Made by a program: the position numbers and the translations under genes
Notes under the pieces: generated by a model
The model's database searches: none
Seen by the model: the letters and a program-made list of their open reading frames with translations, nothing else
What the model was told of the DNA's origin: nothing
Shown: piece after piece, positions 37,136-44,699 of the stretch
How positions within the stretch are numbered: position 1 is the first letter of the stretch
Layout of the letters: every line of letters starts with the position of its first letter
From: Opitutus terrae PB90-1
GTDB lineage: Bacteria; Verrucomicrobiota; Verrucomicrobiia; Opitutales; Opitutaceae
Length of the DNA stretch: 64,000 nt
Assembly (NCBI RefSeq): GCF_000019965.1
Contig: NC_010571.1
Location: 2,303,001 to 2,367,000 of the forward strand
Reading direction: 5' to 3'

Positions 37136-37549
37136 CTAGCGCTCGATACGGGTGACGGACGAACCGATCAACTGCCAGCGACTACGCCGGTGGATCCACA
37201 CGTCGACGAAGCGCGCGCGGCCGGAGATGGGGCGGCCGGCGAACGTGCCGGTGAATTGGGAGCGACCCACGACGCAGGCCATCTCGCCCGTGCGGCGGAC
37301 GGTGAGGTCATCGATGCGCAGCTGGGCGAGCTTAAGTTCAGGGCGGAGGAAACCGGCGATGAACGTGCGCCGCGTGACCTTCCGACCATGCAGATCGATG
37401 CCGACGAAGTCGCGGGCGAGCAGAGCCCGCAGCGTTGCGGCGTCGCCAGTTCGCTCGGCGCGCGTGAGTTCGCGTTCACAGGCGAGCAGACTTTGGCGGT
37501 CGGTGGTCACGCGGTTGGACCGAGGCGTCGGGCGTTTTCCAGATTTCAT
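37136..37549 (-). CDS. DUF4440/SnoaL-like (NTF2-fold) protein
   Basis: The 137-residue protein has a basic N-terminal tail. The NTF2-like pattern is LLACERELTRAERTGDAATLRALLARDF, then VGIDLHGRKVTRRTFIAGF, VRRTGEMACVVGRSQFTGTF and a C-terminal FVDVWIHRRSRWQLIGSS. The family contains small cone-shaped enzymes and binding proteins, and the role here is unknown. A 249-bp gap with the sigma-54-like module separates it from ADOP10. The start at 37549 was chosen over a longer frame. Confidence 0.8.
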   Translation of the reverse strand: MKSGKRPTPRSNRVTTDRQSLLACERELTRAERTGDAATLRALLARDFVGIDLHGRKVTRRTFIAGFLRPELKLAQLRIDDLTVRRTGEMACVVGRSQFTGTFAGRPISGRARFVDVWIHRRSRWQLIGSSVTRIER

Positions 37550-37813
37550 GGGAATGTTTGGCGAGGGAAAGTTCGAACCGGTCAGCCCCAGGTGGACACT
37601 GAAGGACACAGACTCATATGGTCGTAAAAGGTCCGGTCGGCCGCCGATCAGAATGCCGCATCAGGAACGCATCACGGGCGTTCAACTTGGCCACAAAGGG
37701 CGCAGAAAGCACAGAATCGGGTTCCTACCATGTGCCTCTTGCGCGTGCGGGCCAGTGGGATGGAGCGAGCATCGGTTGCGGCGGAGCCGCTCTGTCCATC
37801 GGTGGTTCAGGTC

Positions 37814-38197
37814 CTACGCTTCGATCCGCTCGAATTTGAAGAGCACCGGGCGAAGGCCGTCGGTGCAGCAGGAGATCATTACGGTGGGATCGCCGGCGTG
37901 GATCTTGTGAATGATCGCTCGCAGGTCGGCCCACGCCCAGGTGCAGAAGCCCGGAGGCGGATCCCACGGGCTTTCGGTCATGAAGACCTGACCTTCTTCG
38001 AACCGGCCGCAGGCGGCCCGGCGTCCGTAAGGATGCTGATCATAGAGGTCCGCGTGGAACAGCTTTCGGAGAACGGTGATCCGGCACTTGTAGCGTTTCG
38101 CCGGCTCGGCGGTCGCAGTCGCCGCGGAGGCGAGGTTGGCGGTTGCGCCACACAGCGTCGCTGCAGTGGCGAGTTTCATGAATTCACGACGGTGCAT
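37814..38197 (-). CDS. TIGR04076-family protein with Tat signal
   Basis: The 127-residue protein starts with a twin-arginine signal (HRREFMKLATAATL). The mature part matches the TIGR04076 pattern: YKCRITVLRKLFHADLYDQ, GRFEEGQVFMTES, PPPGFCTWAWADLRAIIHKI, and ISCCTDGLRPVLFKFERIE. The conserved cysteines could bind metal. Most members I know lack an export signal, so this exported version is notable. The function of the family is not known. Confidence 0.85.
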   Translation of the reverse strand: MHRREFMKLATAATLCGATANLASAATATAEPAKRYKCRITVLRKLFHADLYDQHPYGRRAACGRFEEGQVFMTESPWDPPPGFCTWAWADLRAIIHKIHAGDPTVMISCCTDGLRPVLFKFERIEA

Positions 38198-38377
38198 GGG
38201 AGTTTGAGAAGTGGCGGGCTTCGCCGCCGCTGTTCGCGAGCTGAGTCGGGCGAGATGCACCCAGGCCCAACACAGCGGATTGGGTTCGGATCGGAGGTTT
38301 GACGGGAGCGCGTAGGCACACGGAAAGAAGATTCCTTCAGTCGCGGTATGATGCCGCTCCCCGAGCGTGGTCGATGA

Positions 38378-40219
38378 TTACTCTGTCTTTCCGCGCGAAA
38401 ATTGGTCGGCGTAGAACTGCTGCAGCAGGTTCTCCGGAATGCGGTCGACCGGATATGATCCGTGCATCTGGACGTGAACCCAGCGTCCGTCCCGCTTTTC
38501 CAGCACCCCTGTTTGGAAGACGTTCTGCAGGCAGTGTTCCTTGCCCTTGATCGTGGCGCAGTCATCCAGGTAGGTGGAATACCAGGCGACATCGCCGGAC
38601 CGGGAAAAGCGGATACGCAGGTCCCGAAACTCGAAGCGGGTGCCGCGGAAATCGGGATCGCGCCACTGGTCGGCGTAGCGTTTGAACGCATCCAAGCCGA
38701 TCACGGTGCTGTTGGAGAACACCCAGAAGTGAAAGAGATCGTCGCCCCATAGGTGGAACATGGCGTCGAAATCCTTTTCGATCGCCCAGCCAATGGCCTG
38801 TTCGATGCAGTGCTTCACGGCGGCGTAGTCGCGGGAAGGCGCCTGACCCGATTCGATGAGCCCGGGGGAGTCGGGGGGAAGCTGAGGAGTCGTCATGGGG
38901 CGGGGAGGATTGGTCAGAGCGAGGTTGTAGCCGTTGGCGAACCGGGCGAACACGCCCGTTTCGTTCATCGGCCGGTGCTGCAGGAAAACGAGCGCGACGA
39001 GATCCTCGCGCGGATCGATCTGGCAACGGGTCGTGTTCGAGCCGGACCAGCCGAACTGGCCCAGCGAGCACAACGTCGGGTCTTTCGCGGGATCGATGAC
39101 AACTTCGGCGCCGAGTCCAAATCCGCGCGAATCGGAGTAGGCGTGCGTGGGTTTGCTGGTGCGCGCGAGATGGTTCAGCGTCATGTATTCGACGGTCTTG
39201 CGTCCGAGGATTCGCACGCCGTCGAGTTCGCCGCCGTTGAGCAGCATCTGCGCGAAACGGGCGTAGTCACCCGTGGTGGAGAACAACCCGCCGCCGCCGC
39301 TCCGGATGCCCTGCCGCCGCCGCGCCACGTCGGCTTGGCCGGGCTCGTCGTTCACGAGCTGGTCACCCTGCCGGCGGTAGACGCTCGCGAGCCGCGGCAG
39401 TTTTTCCGCCGGCACGTCGAAGCTGGTGTCGACCATCCGCAGCGGGCGAAAGAGGCGCGCCTGGAGAAACTCTTCGAGATTCTGACCGGAGACGCGTTCG
39501 ATGATCGCGCCAAGAACATCCGTGCTGATGCCGTAGCGGAACGCGGCGCCGGGTTCGTGCGCGAGCGGCAGCTTGGCGGCGCGGGCGACGAACTCGTCGA
39601 GTGACGCGGCGGCCCACGGATTGTGGCGGCGGTAGAGTTGCGAGAGCACGTCCGTGTCGCCGAAATCGTAGGTGAACCCGGCGGTGTGCGAAAGGAGATG
39701 GCGGATACGAGGAGGCGTCTTGGGCTCGACGAGCTCCGGCGCGTCGACGGTGCCGCCGGTGAGGACGCGCACGTCCTTGAAGTCGGGCAGATAGGTCGCG
39801 ATCGGCGCGTCAAGGTCGAGCCGGCCCTCCTCGAACAGGATCATCGCGCCGACGGAGGTGATCAGCTTCGAGTTCGAAGCGATCCGGAAAATCGTGTCCT
39901 GCTCCATCGGTGCGCGCGTCTCGAGATCGCGCCAGCCGTAGGTGCGCCAGTCGGCGATTTGGCCGTGCCGAACCAGCAGCGTGACGAAACCGGAGCAGCG
40001 ACCCTCGTCGACGAGCTGGCGGAGATTGGCGTGGAGCCGGTCGAGCCGGTCGGGCGCGAAGCCGAGGTCGCGGGCGCTTCCGAGCGGGAGCGGGGCGGCG
40101 GCGTCGGTGGCGAGGGCAGCAGCGCAGGGTGCGCGCGAAACGCCGGCGAGTGCGACGAGGCAAAGCCACACGGGGAAGGCCCGCGGGTGTCGGGGTTGGA
40201 ACAACGAAAGCGGATGCAT
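38378..40219 (-). CDS. Exported serine beta-lactamase-fold hydrolase with C-terminal NTF2-like domain
   Basis: This 613-residue protein has a signal peptide (to about residue 36). Residues 45-450 form a class C beta-lactamase / esterase domain: the nucleophile motif S115-N-S-K118 in FRIASNSKLI, Tyr229 in RYGIS, HLLSHTAGFTYDF, and the late GQFGWSGSNTTRC region. Residues about 470-600 look like an NTF2/SnoaL-type domain (IGWAIEKDFDAMFHLWGDDL, VHVQMHGSYPVDRIPENL). The fusion is unusual. It is likely a periplasmic or secreted esterase or peptidase-like enzyme, with the substrate unknown. Confidence 0.9.
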   Translation of the reverse strand: MHPLSLFQPRHPRAFPVWLCLVALAGVSRAPCAAALATDAAAPLPLGSARDLGFAPDRLDRLHANLRQLVDEGRCSGFVTLLVRHGQIADWRTYGWRDLETRAPMEQDTIFRIASNSKLITSVGAMILFEEGRLDLDAPIATYLPDFKDVRVLTGGTVDAPELVEPKTPPRIRHLLSHTAGFTYDFGDTDVLSQLYRRHNPWAAASLDEFVARAAKLPLAHEPGAAFRYGISTDVLGAIIERVSGQNLEEFLQARLFRPLRMVDTSFDVPAEKLPRLASVYRRQGDQLVNDEPGQADVARRRQGIRSGGGGLFSTTGDYARFAQMLLNGGELDGVRILGRKTVEYMTLNHLARTSKPTHAYSDSRGFGLGAEVVIDPAKDPTLCSLGQFGWSGSNTTRCQIDPREDLVALVFLQHRPMNETGVFARFANGYNLALTNPPRPMTTPQLPPDSPGLIESGQAPSRDYAAVKHCIEQAIGWAIEKDFDAMFHLWGDDLFHFWVFSNSTVIGLDAFKRYADQWRDPDFRGTRFEFRDLRIRFSRSGDVAWYSTYLDDCATIKGKEHCLQNVFQTGVLEKRDGRWVHVQMHGSYPVDRIPENLLQQFYADQFSRGKTE

Positions 40220-40474
40220 GGAACGACGGCGGAGGAGCGGTTGCAGGACTGGCGCGGGCAGATGCTGCCGCGGACGGACTGGTCGAGCTGCCCTGCCACA
40301 CTGTTATTGTCGCGACTAGGTGAGCTGTGACGTGGTTTGAACCTAATCAATGAGGTGCAATGAACCCACGGCGGGGCTGGCGTATCGCGCCGCATCCAGC
40401 TCGACGCGCGTGACAGCGGACGGCGTCGCTGCGGCGCAGGGCGTGAATAATGGGTTGATCATCGATGGCCGCGC

Positions 40475-41383
40475 TCAGTTAGCCTGTGCCACGACGGAGG
40501 GCAGGCTTTTCAGGGCGCTTGCGGCCGGTTCGAAACCGGGATCGATCTTGAGCGAAGCTTCGTAAGCGGCGCGCGCGGCGGCGAGGTTCCCCTGCCGTTT
40601 CGAAAGGTTGCCGATACGCCAATGCGCATGCTGGTGCTTCGGTGCCGCCGGCGGCGTGAGCTGCGGAAGCTCGAGGCAGTGGCGCAGGGCGGCGAGCCCG
40701 CGCTCCGCGGCGACGCCATTGGTGTCGCAGAGTTTTCCCACGAGATAGTTCACATAAAAATCGTCCGGCGCCGTTTTCAGGTAGGCGTCGTATTCCGCGA
40801 GCGCCTCGGTGAACTTCTTCTCCGCCTGATAGAGCGTCGCATACGCGAGTGCGCCGCGCGCCGGGTCGAGTTGCTTGAGGATCGCCGCCTCCGCGGCGGC
40901 CTTGTCGGTGCCGCCGCCGGCGATCGCCGGTGCCTGCCGGTAATACTCGAACAAACACTGGTGCGTGCGCGCATCCGCCGGGTCGAGCCGGGCGGCGCGC
41001 TGGTAGGATGCGAGGCATTTTTTCGCGAGGCCGAACTTCGAGAGCACGCCGGCCTGCTGCGCCTTGGTGCCGAAGGCATCGCCGAGCGCGCGATGCGTTT
41101 CGGCGTGGGTAGGCGCGAGGCCCACAGCTTTTTCGAACCAGCGGACGGCGGCATCACCGTCGTTGCGGCGGAGGGCCAGGTAGCCGAGGCAGCGCAACGG
41201 CTCCGGATTGCCGGAATCCTTTTCCGTGAGCGCCGCGTAGGCGCTTTGGGCCTCGGCGTCCTTGTGCGCTTCGAAGAGTGCCCGTGCTGCGGCGAGCTCG
41301 TCGACGGAAGCGGGCGCGGCGGCGAGCGGAGCCGCCAGCACGATGCTGAGCAACGCGAGGGAGGTGGGGCGAACGAAGTTCAT
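40475..41383 (-). CDS. Exported TPR protein
   Basis: This 302-residue protein has a signal peptide (LALLSIVLAAPLAAAPA) and several tetratricopeptide units: AALTEKDSGNPEPLRCLGYL, DGDAAVRWFEKAVGLAP, ASYQRAARLDPADARTHQCL, FTEALAEYDAYLKTAPDDFY, and a C-terminal AAYEASLKIDPGFEP. It is a likely periplasmic scaffold. A TTG six bases upstream (41389) is a possible alternative start. It lies 156 bp after ADOP11 on the same strand. Confidence 0.88.
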   Translation of the reverse strand: MNFVRPTSLALLSIVLAAPLAAAPASVDELAAARALFEAHKDAEAQSAYAALTEKDSGNPEPLRCLGYLALRRNDGDAAVRWFEKAVGLAPTHAETHRALGDAFGTKAQQAGVLSKFGLAKKCLASYQRAARLDPADARTHQCLFEYYRQAPAIAGGGTDKAAAEAAILKQLDPARGALAYATLYQAEKKFTEALAEYDAYLKTAPDDFYVNYLVGKLCDTNGVAAERGLAALRHCLELPQLTPPAAPKHQHAHWRIGNLSKRQGNLAAARAAYEASLKIDPGFEPAASALKSLPSVVAQAN

Positions 41384-41539
41384 GGGCAACGGAAGGAGCG
41401 ATCAGCGACCTGCAATCGATGGCGACCGAACGGGAAAACATGGGGATCACCGACGAGCGGTTGCATAGCCGCAGCGCGTCCGCGCTGAAAGCTGCGGCGT
41501 TTCATCGGGCGATCGTGATCGCGGCGAGTGGTGCTTCCT

Positions 41540-43966
41540 TCATTCCGCTCGTAGCGCGTCAACCGGATCGACTTTCGTTGCGCGACGCGCCGGCAGCCAG
41601 CAGGCGAGAAGCGACACCAGCGCCAGGCCGAGCGTGACCGCACCGAAGGTGAGCGCGTCGAATGGGCTCACACCATAGAGGAAGCCGGCGAGCAGGCGCG
41701 TCACGGCGAACGCGCCGAGCAGGCCGACGCCGATACCCAACACGGCGACGCGCATGCCCTGGCCGATGACCAGTCGGAGCACGTCGCCGGTGCTGGCGCC
41801 GAGCGCCATGCGCACGCCGAATTCCTGCGTGCGCTGGCTGACGACGTAGGCGACCACGCCGTAGACGCCCATGGCGGCGAGCACGAGCGCGACGATCCCG
41901 AGCCAGGTGAGCAATCGCGAAGCGAGGACCGGCGCCATGAACGCCGCCTTGATGTAGTCGTCCATCGTGATCGTGGCCCAGACCGCGACGTTGGGATCGA
42001 GCTGGCGGAGCTCGCGCTGGAGCGTGGCACCGAAAAGCGACGGATCGCCTCGGGTGCGCAGGCACAGTCCGAGATTGAGATCCCACACACCCTGGCGGAA
42101 CGGGGTGTAGAAGAAACCGCGTGGCGGTTCGTTGAGCGACCGGTATTTTCCGTCTTTCGCGACGCCGACCACGGTGAGCTCGCGCCAAGCGGCTTTGAAT
42201 TTGTGGCCGATCGCATTCTGGCCGGGCCAATACCGCTTCGCCATCGTTTCGTTGATGATCGCGACCTTGAGCGCGGAGTCGTCGTCGTGATCGGTGAAGT
42301 CGCGGCCGTCGACGAGCGGGATGCCGAGCGTCGCGAAATAGCCCGGAGACACGATGCTGTAGGGAAGGCTCGAATCCTCGCCGGGTTTTTGTTCATGGCC
42401 CTGGACGGTGACGCCGTGTTGCGGACCGCCCTCGAAGCCCAGCGGGAACCAGCTGCTGAGCGCGACGGACTCGACGCCGGGCAGCCTGGCGAGCCGCTCC
42501 TGCAGCCGGGCGTAGAAGACTTTCCCGGTGGCTTCGTTGTAGCCGTTCATGCCGATGCGGAGGCCGGCGAGCAGCACGCGGTCGGGTTTGAAACCGAGTT
42601 CGGCGTGGTAGGCACGTTGCGCGCTCTTGATGCACAGGCCGGCGCCGACGAGCAGGACGAGCGACAGCGCGACTTCGCCGAGCACGAGCAGACTGCGCAA
42701 CCGCTGGTGCGAGGAACCGCTGGAAGACGTGCGGCCGCCATCCTTCAGCGTGGAGTTGAGGTCGGGCCGGGAAGCGCGCAAGGCCGGGATCAATCCGAAC
42801 AGGACGCCGGTCACGATCGAGCCGCATACGGTGAACGCGAGCGTGGTTGTGTTGATCTCCGTGCCGATGCCAATCGGCAGCGGAGTCGGCGGCTGCCAGC
42901 GCTTCAGCAGATCCACGGCCCAGAACGCGATGACGATGCCGAGTCCGCCGCCGAGGCCGGCGAGCAGCAGGCTTTCCGTGAGCAGCTGGCGCACGAGCCG
43001 GACGCGGCTGGCGCCGACGGCGAGTCGGATGGCGATTTCCTTTTGCCGGCCGGCGGCGCGCGCCAGCAGCAGGCTGGCGAGGTTGGCGGCAACGATCAGC
43101 ACGACGCCGAGACTCACGGCGAGCAGAATGGCCAGCACCGGGCCCATGATCGGCTGCACCCCGTAGGGCGCATGAAGGAAATCGAGCACGTGAAGTCGGA
43201 TCTGCTGGTTGGTATTCGGATAAGACTTCTCCAGGCGCGCGGCGACGGCATCGACGACGGCCTGCGCCTGCTCGCGGCTGACGCCGGGTTGGAGCCGGGC
43301 TTGCGTGTGGAGCCAGTGATCGTCGCGCTGCTCGAGCGAGCCCATGTTGGCCACTGCGTGGTGCATCGAGAGCGGCGCCCAGAAATCGCAGATCAATCCA
43401 CTCATCGTGCCGCGGAAGGAGGCCGGCGCGACGCCGATGACCGTGAACGCGTGGCGGTTGAGCTGAACGGCCTTGCCGATCACGCTCGGATCGCCGTTGA
43501 ACTGGCGTCGCCAGAACCGCTCGCCGAGCACGAGCACCGGATTGCCGCCTGGTTTCTGATCCTCGTCGGGGAGAAACAGCCGGCCGAGCAGCGGTTGCAC
43601 GCCGAGCAGGTCGAAAAAGTTTGCTGTCGCGATCTGGCCATAGAGCCACGTCGACTGCTCGCCGATGGTCAGGCAGGCGGGCGTGACCTGCGAGGCGATG
43701 ATGCCGGCGAACACGTCGCGCTGTTCGCGATAGTCCTTGATATCGGGCAGCGAACAGGTGTCCCACATCTGGTCCGCGTGCGAGGTGGTGAGCACGACGA
43801 TCTCCTCCTGGCGGTGCACGCCGGGCAGCGGGTTGAGCAGGATGCCTTGGATCCAGCAGAACACGGTGGTGGTGGCGCCGATGCCGAGCGCGAGCGAGAG
43901 CACGGCGATGGCGGTGAAGCCAGGAGCCTTGGCGAGTTGCCGGAGAGCGAAGCGGAGGTCGGACAC
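41540..43966 (-). CDS. ADOP11: orphan FtsX/MacB-type permease
   Basis: The protein is 808 residues from a GTG at 43966 ([17 protein letters not shown], the usual start of the family). It is most like ADOP4. Domain 1 has LGVQPLLGRLFLPDEDQKPG and RQFNGDPSVIGKAVQLN; the core is GASRVRLVRQLLTESLLLAG; the C-terminal part has QRTQEFGVRMALGASTGDVL. It ends in VDPVDALRAE. It stands alone between the DUF3788 gene and the TPR gene. Confidence 0.93.
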   Translation of the reverse strand: MSDLRFALRQLAKAPGFTAIAVLSLALGIGATTTVFCWIQGILLNPLPGVHRQEEIVVLTTSHADQMWDTCSLPDIKDYREQRDVFAGIIASQVTPACLTIGEQSTWLYGQIATANFFDLLGVQPLLGRLFLPDEDQKPGGNPVLVLGERFWRRQFNGDPSVIGKAVQLNRHAFTVIGVAPASFRGTMSGLICDFWAPLSMHHAVANMGSLEQRDDHWLHTQARLQPGVSREQAQAVVDAVAARLEKSYPNTNQQIRLHVLDFLHAPYGVQPIMGPVLAILLAVSLGVVLIVAANLASLLLARAAGRQKEIAIRLAVGASRVRLVRQLLTESLLLAGLGGGLGIVIAFWAVDLLKRWQPPTPLPIGIGTEINTTTLAFTVCGSIVTGVLFGLIPALRASRPDLNSTLKDGGRTSSSGSSHQRLRSLLVLGEVALSLVLLVGAGLCIKSAQRAYHAELGFKPDRVLLAGLRIGMNGYNEATGKVFYARLQERLARLPGVESVALSSWFPLGFEGGPQHGVTVQGHEQKPGEDSSLPYSIVSPGYFATLGIPLVDGRDFTDHDDDSALKVAIINETMAKRYWPGQNAIGHKFKAAWRELTVVGVAKDGKYRSLNEPPRGFFYTPFRQGVWDLNLGLCLRTRGDPSLFGATLQRELRQLDPNVAVWATITMDDYIKAAFMAPVLASRLLTWLGIVALVLAAMGVYGVVAYVVSQRTQEFGVRMALGASTGDVLRLVIGQGMRVAVLGIGVGLLGAFAVTRLLAGFLYGVSPFDALTFGAVTLGLALVSLLACWLPARRATKVDPVDALRAE

Positions 43967-43972
43967 GAGCAG

Positions 43973-44054
43973 GTTGAGAGTTGAGGGTTGAGCGTTGAGA
44001 GGCCCGAGCGGAGGGCGGAAAAAGTTGAGAGTTGAGAGCTGAGAGTTGAGGGAC
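43973..44054. repeat. Degenerate heptamer spacer before ADOP11
   Basis: GTTGAGAGTTGAGGGTTGAG and AGTTGAGAGTTGAGAGCTGA tracts (GAGAGTT units) occupy the spacer upstream of the ADOP11 start, broken by a short GC-rich piece. The remaining spacer up to 44132 shows nothing recognisable. Confidence 0.75.
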
Positions 44055-44132
44055 GAGCGAACGCAGCAGGCGGTAGGGGAAAGATTTTTTTGGTCTGGCC
44101 TATTGCTTGTTGCTTACTGCGTATGGCCAATC

Positions 44133-44567
44133 TCAGTGCGCGAGCTTCGCGGCGAGGAGCGCTTCGATTAGGACGGGGTCGCAGGAATCGCGGTCGAAAC
44201 TGAAGGCCGTGCCTTCGGGATAACGCTTGGCGGTTTTCAGGAGTGTGGCGATGGCCCTGGCGTGAGACCCTTGCTGCAGCGCGGCAATCGCCTTCGCGCC
44301 GAGAATCAACGAGAGCCGGAACGCGCCGCGCTGCGGCACGAGATAGAACAGCCGACGTTTTTTCAGCAGTGCCAGGCGATACCAGCCGGCCTGATTCGAA
44401 TACTGCCAGTCGCTCGTCGCGCGGGGGCAGGCGTCCTGGAGATCGGCGAGCACGCGATCGAGCGGAGCGAATGCCACACCGAGAACCGCCTTCAGATCAA
44501 CATCGGTGGGTTTCTGCTTTGGGTCGGGGAATGCCGCAGCGGGATCGAGAGAGGCGCGGGTTTTCAT
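44133..44567 (-). CDS. DUF3788-family protein
   Basis: This 144-residue soluble protein has the DUF3788 pattern: LDRVLADLQDACPRATSDWQ, YSNQAGWYRLALLKKRRLFY, FRLSLILGAKAI, and CDPVLIEALLAAKLAH at the end. The family has no settled function. The start at 44567 was chosen over a longer frame whose extra 40 residues run through heptamer-like DNA. It lies between ADOP12 and ADOP11 on the same strand. Confidence 0.8.
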   Translation of the reverse strand: MKTRASLDPAAAFPDPKQKPTDVDLKAVLGVAFAPLDRVLADLQDACPRATSDWQYSNQAGWYRLALLKKRRLFYLVPQRGAFRLSLILGAKAIAALQQGSHARAIATLLKTAKRYPEGTAFSFDRDSCDPVLIEALLAAKLAH

Positions 44568-44699
44568 GCAGCCGGTGTAGACGAGCCGAGAACCGAGAGT
44601 CCAGAGCTCAGAGCGGGAGCAAAGGGCTCGCAGTTTGGATTTGTGGATGAGCGCGGGATCTTCATTCGGCAATCGGCAATGAGGCAATCGGCATTCGGC

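Noticed and set aside
38270-38310. Sigma-54-like element before the TIGR04076 gene
   Set aside because: The GG and GC dinucleotides are 10 bp apart, not 12, and there is no TCCC-N6-GGGA site at the proper distance.
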